Shown: positions 6,079 through 6,138 of the stretch, one piece after another
How the letters are laid out: each line of letters opens with the position of its first letter
How positions within the stretch are numbered: position 1 is the first letter of the stretch
From: Burkholderiaceae bacterium
Lineage (GTDB): Bacteria > Pseudomonadota > Gammaproteobacteria > Burkholderiales > Burkholderiaceae
Direction of reading: 5' to 3'
DNA length: 6,138 nucleotides
NCBI GenBank assembly: GCA_017997515.1
Contig: JAGOEY010000113.1
Span: 1 to 6,138, forward strand
Translations under genes and position numbers: made by a program
Notes under the pieces: generated by a model
Seen by the model: only the letters and a program-made list of their open reading frames with translations
What the model was told of the DNA's origin: nothing
Databases searched by the model: none

Positions 6079-6138
6079 TTAGACGGTATGGGCAACGGCG
6101 GCTGGAATCCCCAGCCGCCGGGGCGACACATACTGCTC
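6079..6138 (-). CDS. Possible 3' end of a convergent gene (very tentative)
   Basis: On the minus strand a frame enters from the window edge and ends in TAA at 6079-6081. It gives 19 residues, EQYVSPRRLGIPAAVAHTV. The position is natural for a convergent neighbour of the WS/DGAT, but other frames are also open across this short stretch and no family is recognisable. The hairpin at 6096-6120 would lie inside it. Treat it as unproven. Confidence 0.15.
   Translation of the reverse strand, partial: EQYVSPRRLGIPAAVAHTV
6096..6120. terminator. Strong GC hairpin after the lipid operon, candidate terminator
   Basis: CGGCGGCTGG at 6096-6105 is the exact reverse complement of CCAGCCGCCG at 6111-6120, with a five-base loop AATCC. 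It begins 38 bases after the WS/DGAT stop, the right place for the operon's end. No T-run follows on either strand, so it is not a canonical intrinsic terminator. It could pause polymerase, protect the 3' end, or lie in the coding end of a convergent gene. Confidence 0.4.

Overview
The window is GC-rich and has compact genes and proteobacterial-style Shine-Dalgarno sites. Protein family content and composition suggest a beta-proteobacterium, most likely Burkholderiales of the Comamonadaceae type (Rhodoferax, Polaromonas or Acidovorax-like). That placement is an inference from general family resemblance, not from a search. No rRNA, tRNA, CRISPR array, transposase or phage gene was seen.

Layout: (a) 1-221 is the 3' end of a plus-strand gene encoding a DUF4377-like domain. 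(b) 222-435 is a non-coding spacer between two convergent genes, with a perfect 10-bp hairpin and a cluster of small overlapping inverted repeats. (c) 436-1476 on the minus strand is a full-length AraC/XylS-family regulator with an N-terminal sensor domain of the OruR/'arabinose-binding' type. (d) 1477-1744 is the divergent control region. It carries a perfect 15-bp tandem repeat, a 12-bp palindrome and a plausible sigma-70 promoter. (e) 1745-6058 is a tightly packed plus-strand cluster: an acyl-CoA ligase, a 34-aa small ORF with its own good ribosome-binding site, an alpha/beta hydrolase of the lipase type, and a wax ester synthase/diacylglycerol acyltransferase (WS/DGAT) with an unusual basic Ala/Pro/Lys tail. 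(f) 6059-6138 holds a strong GC hairpin and perhaps the last codons of a convergent gene.

Read together, the cluster looks like a neutral-lipid (wax ester or triacylglycerol) module. The ligase would activate fatty acids to acyl-CoA, and the WS/DGAT would esterify acyl-CoA to an alcohol or diacylglycerol. The hydrolase could release or remodel acyl chains. The divergent AraC-family protein is the obvious candidate regulator, possibly acting through the tandem repeat. The families are well known. The parts most worth a second look are the small ORF inside the operon, the tandem-repeat operator candidate and the basic tail of the acyltransferase.
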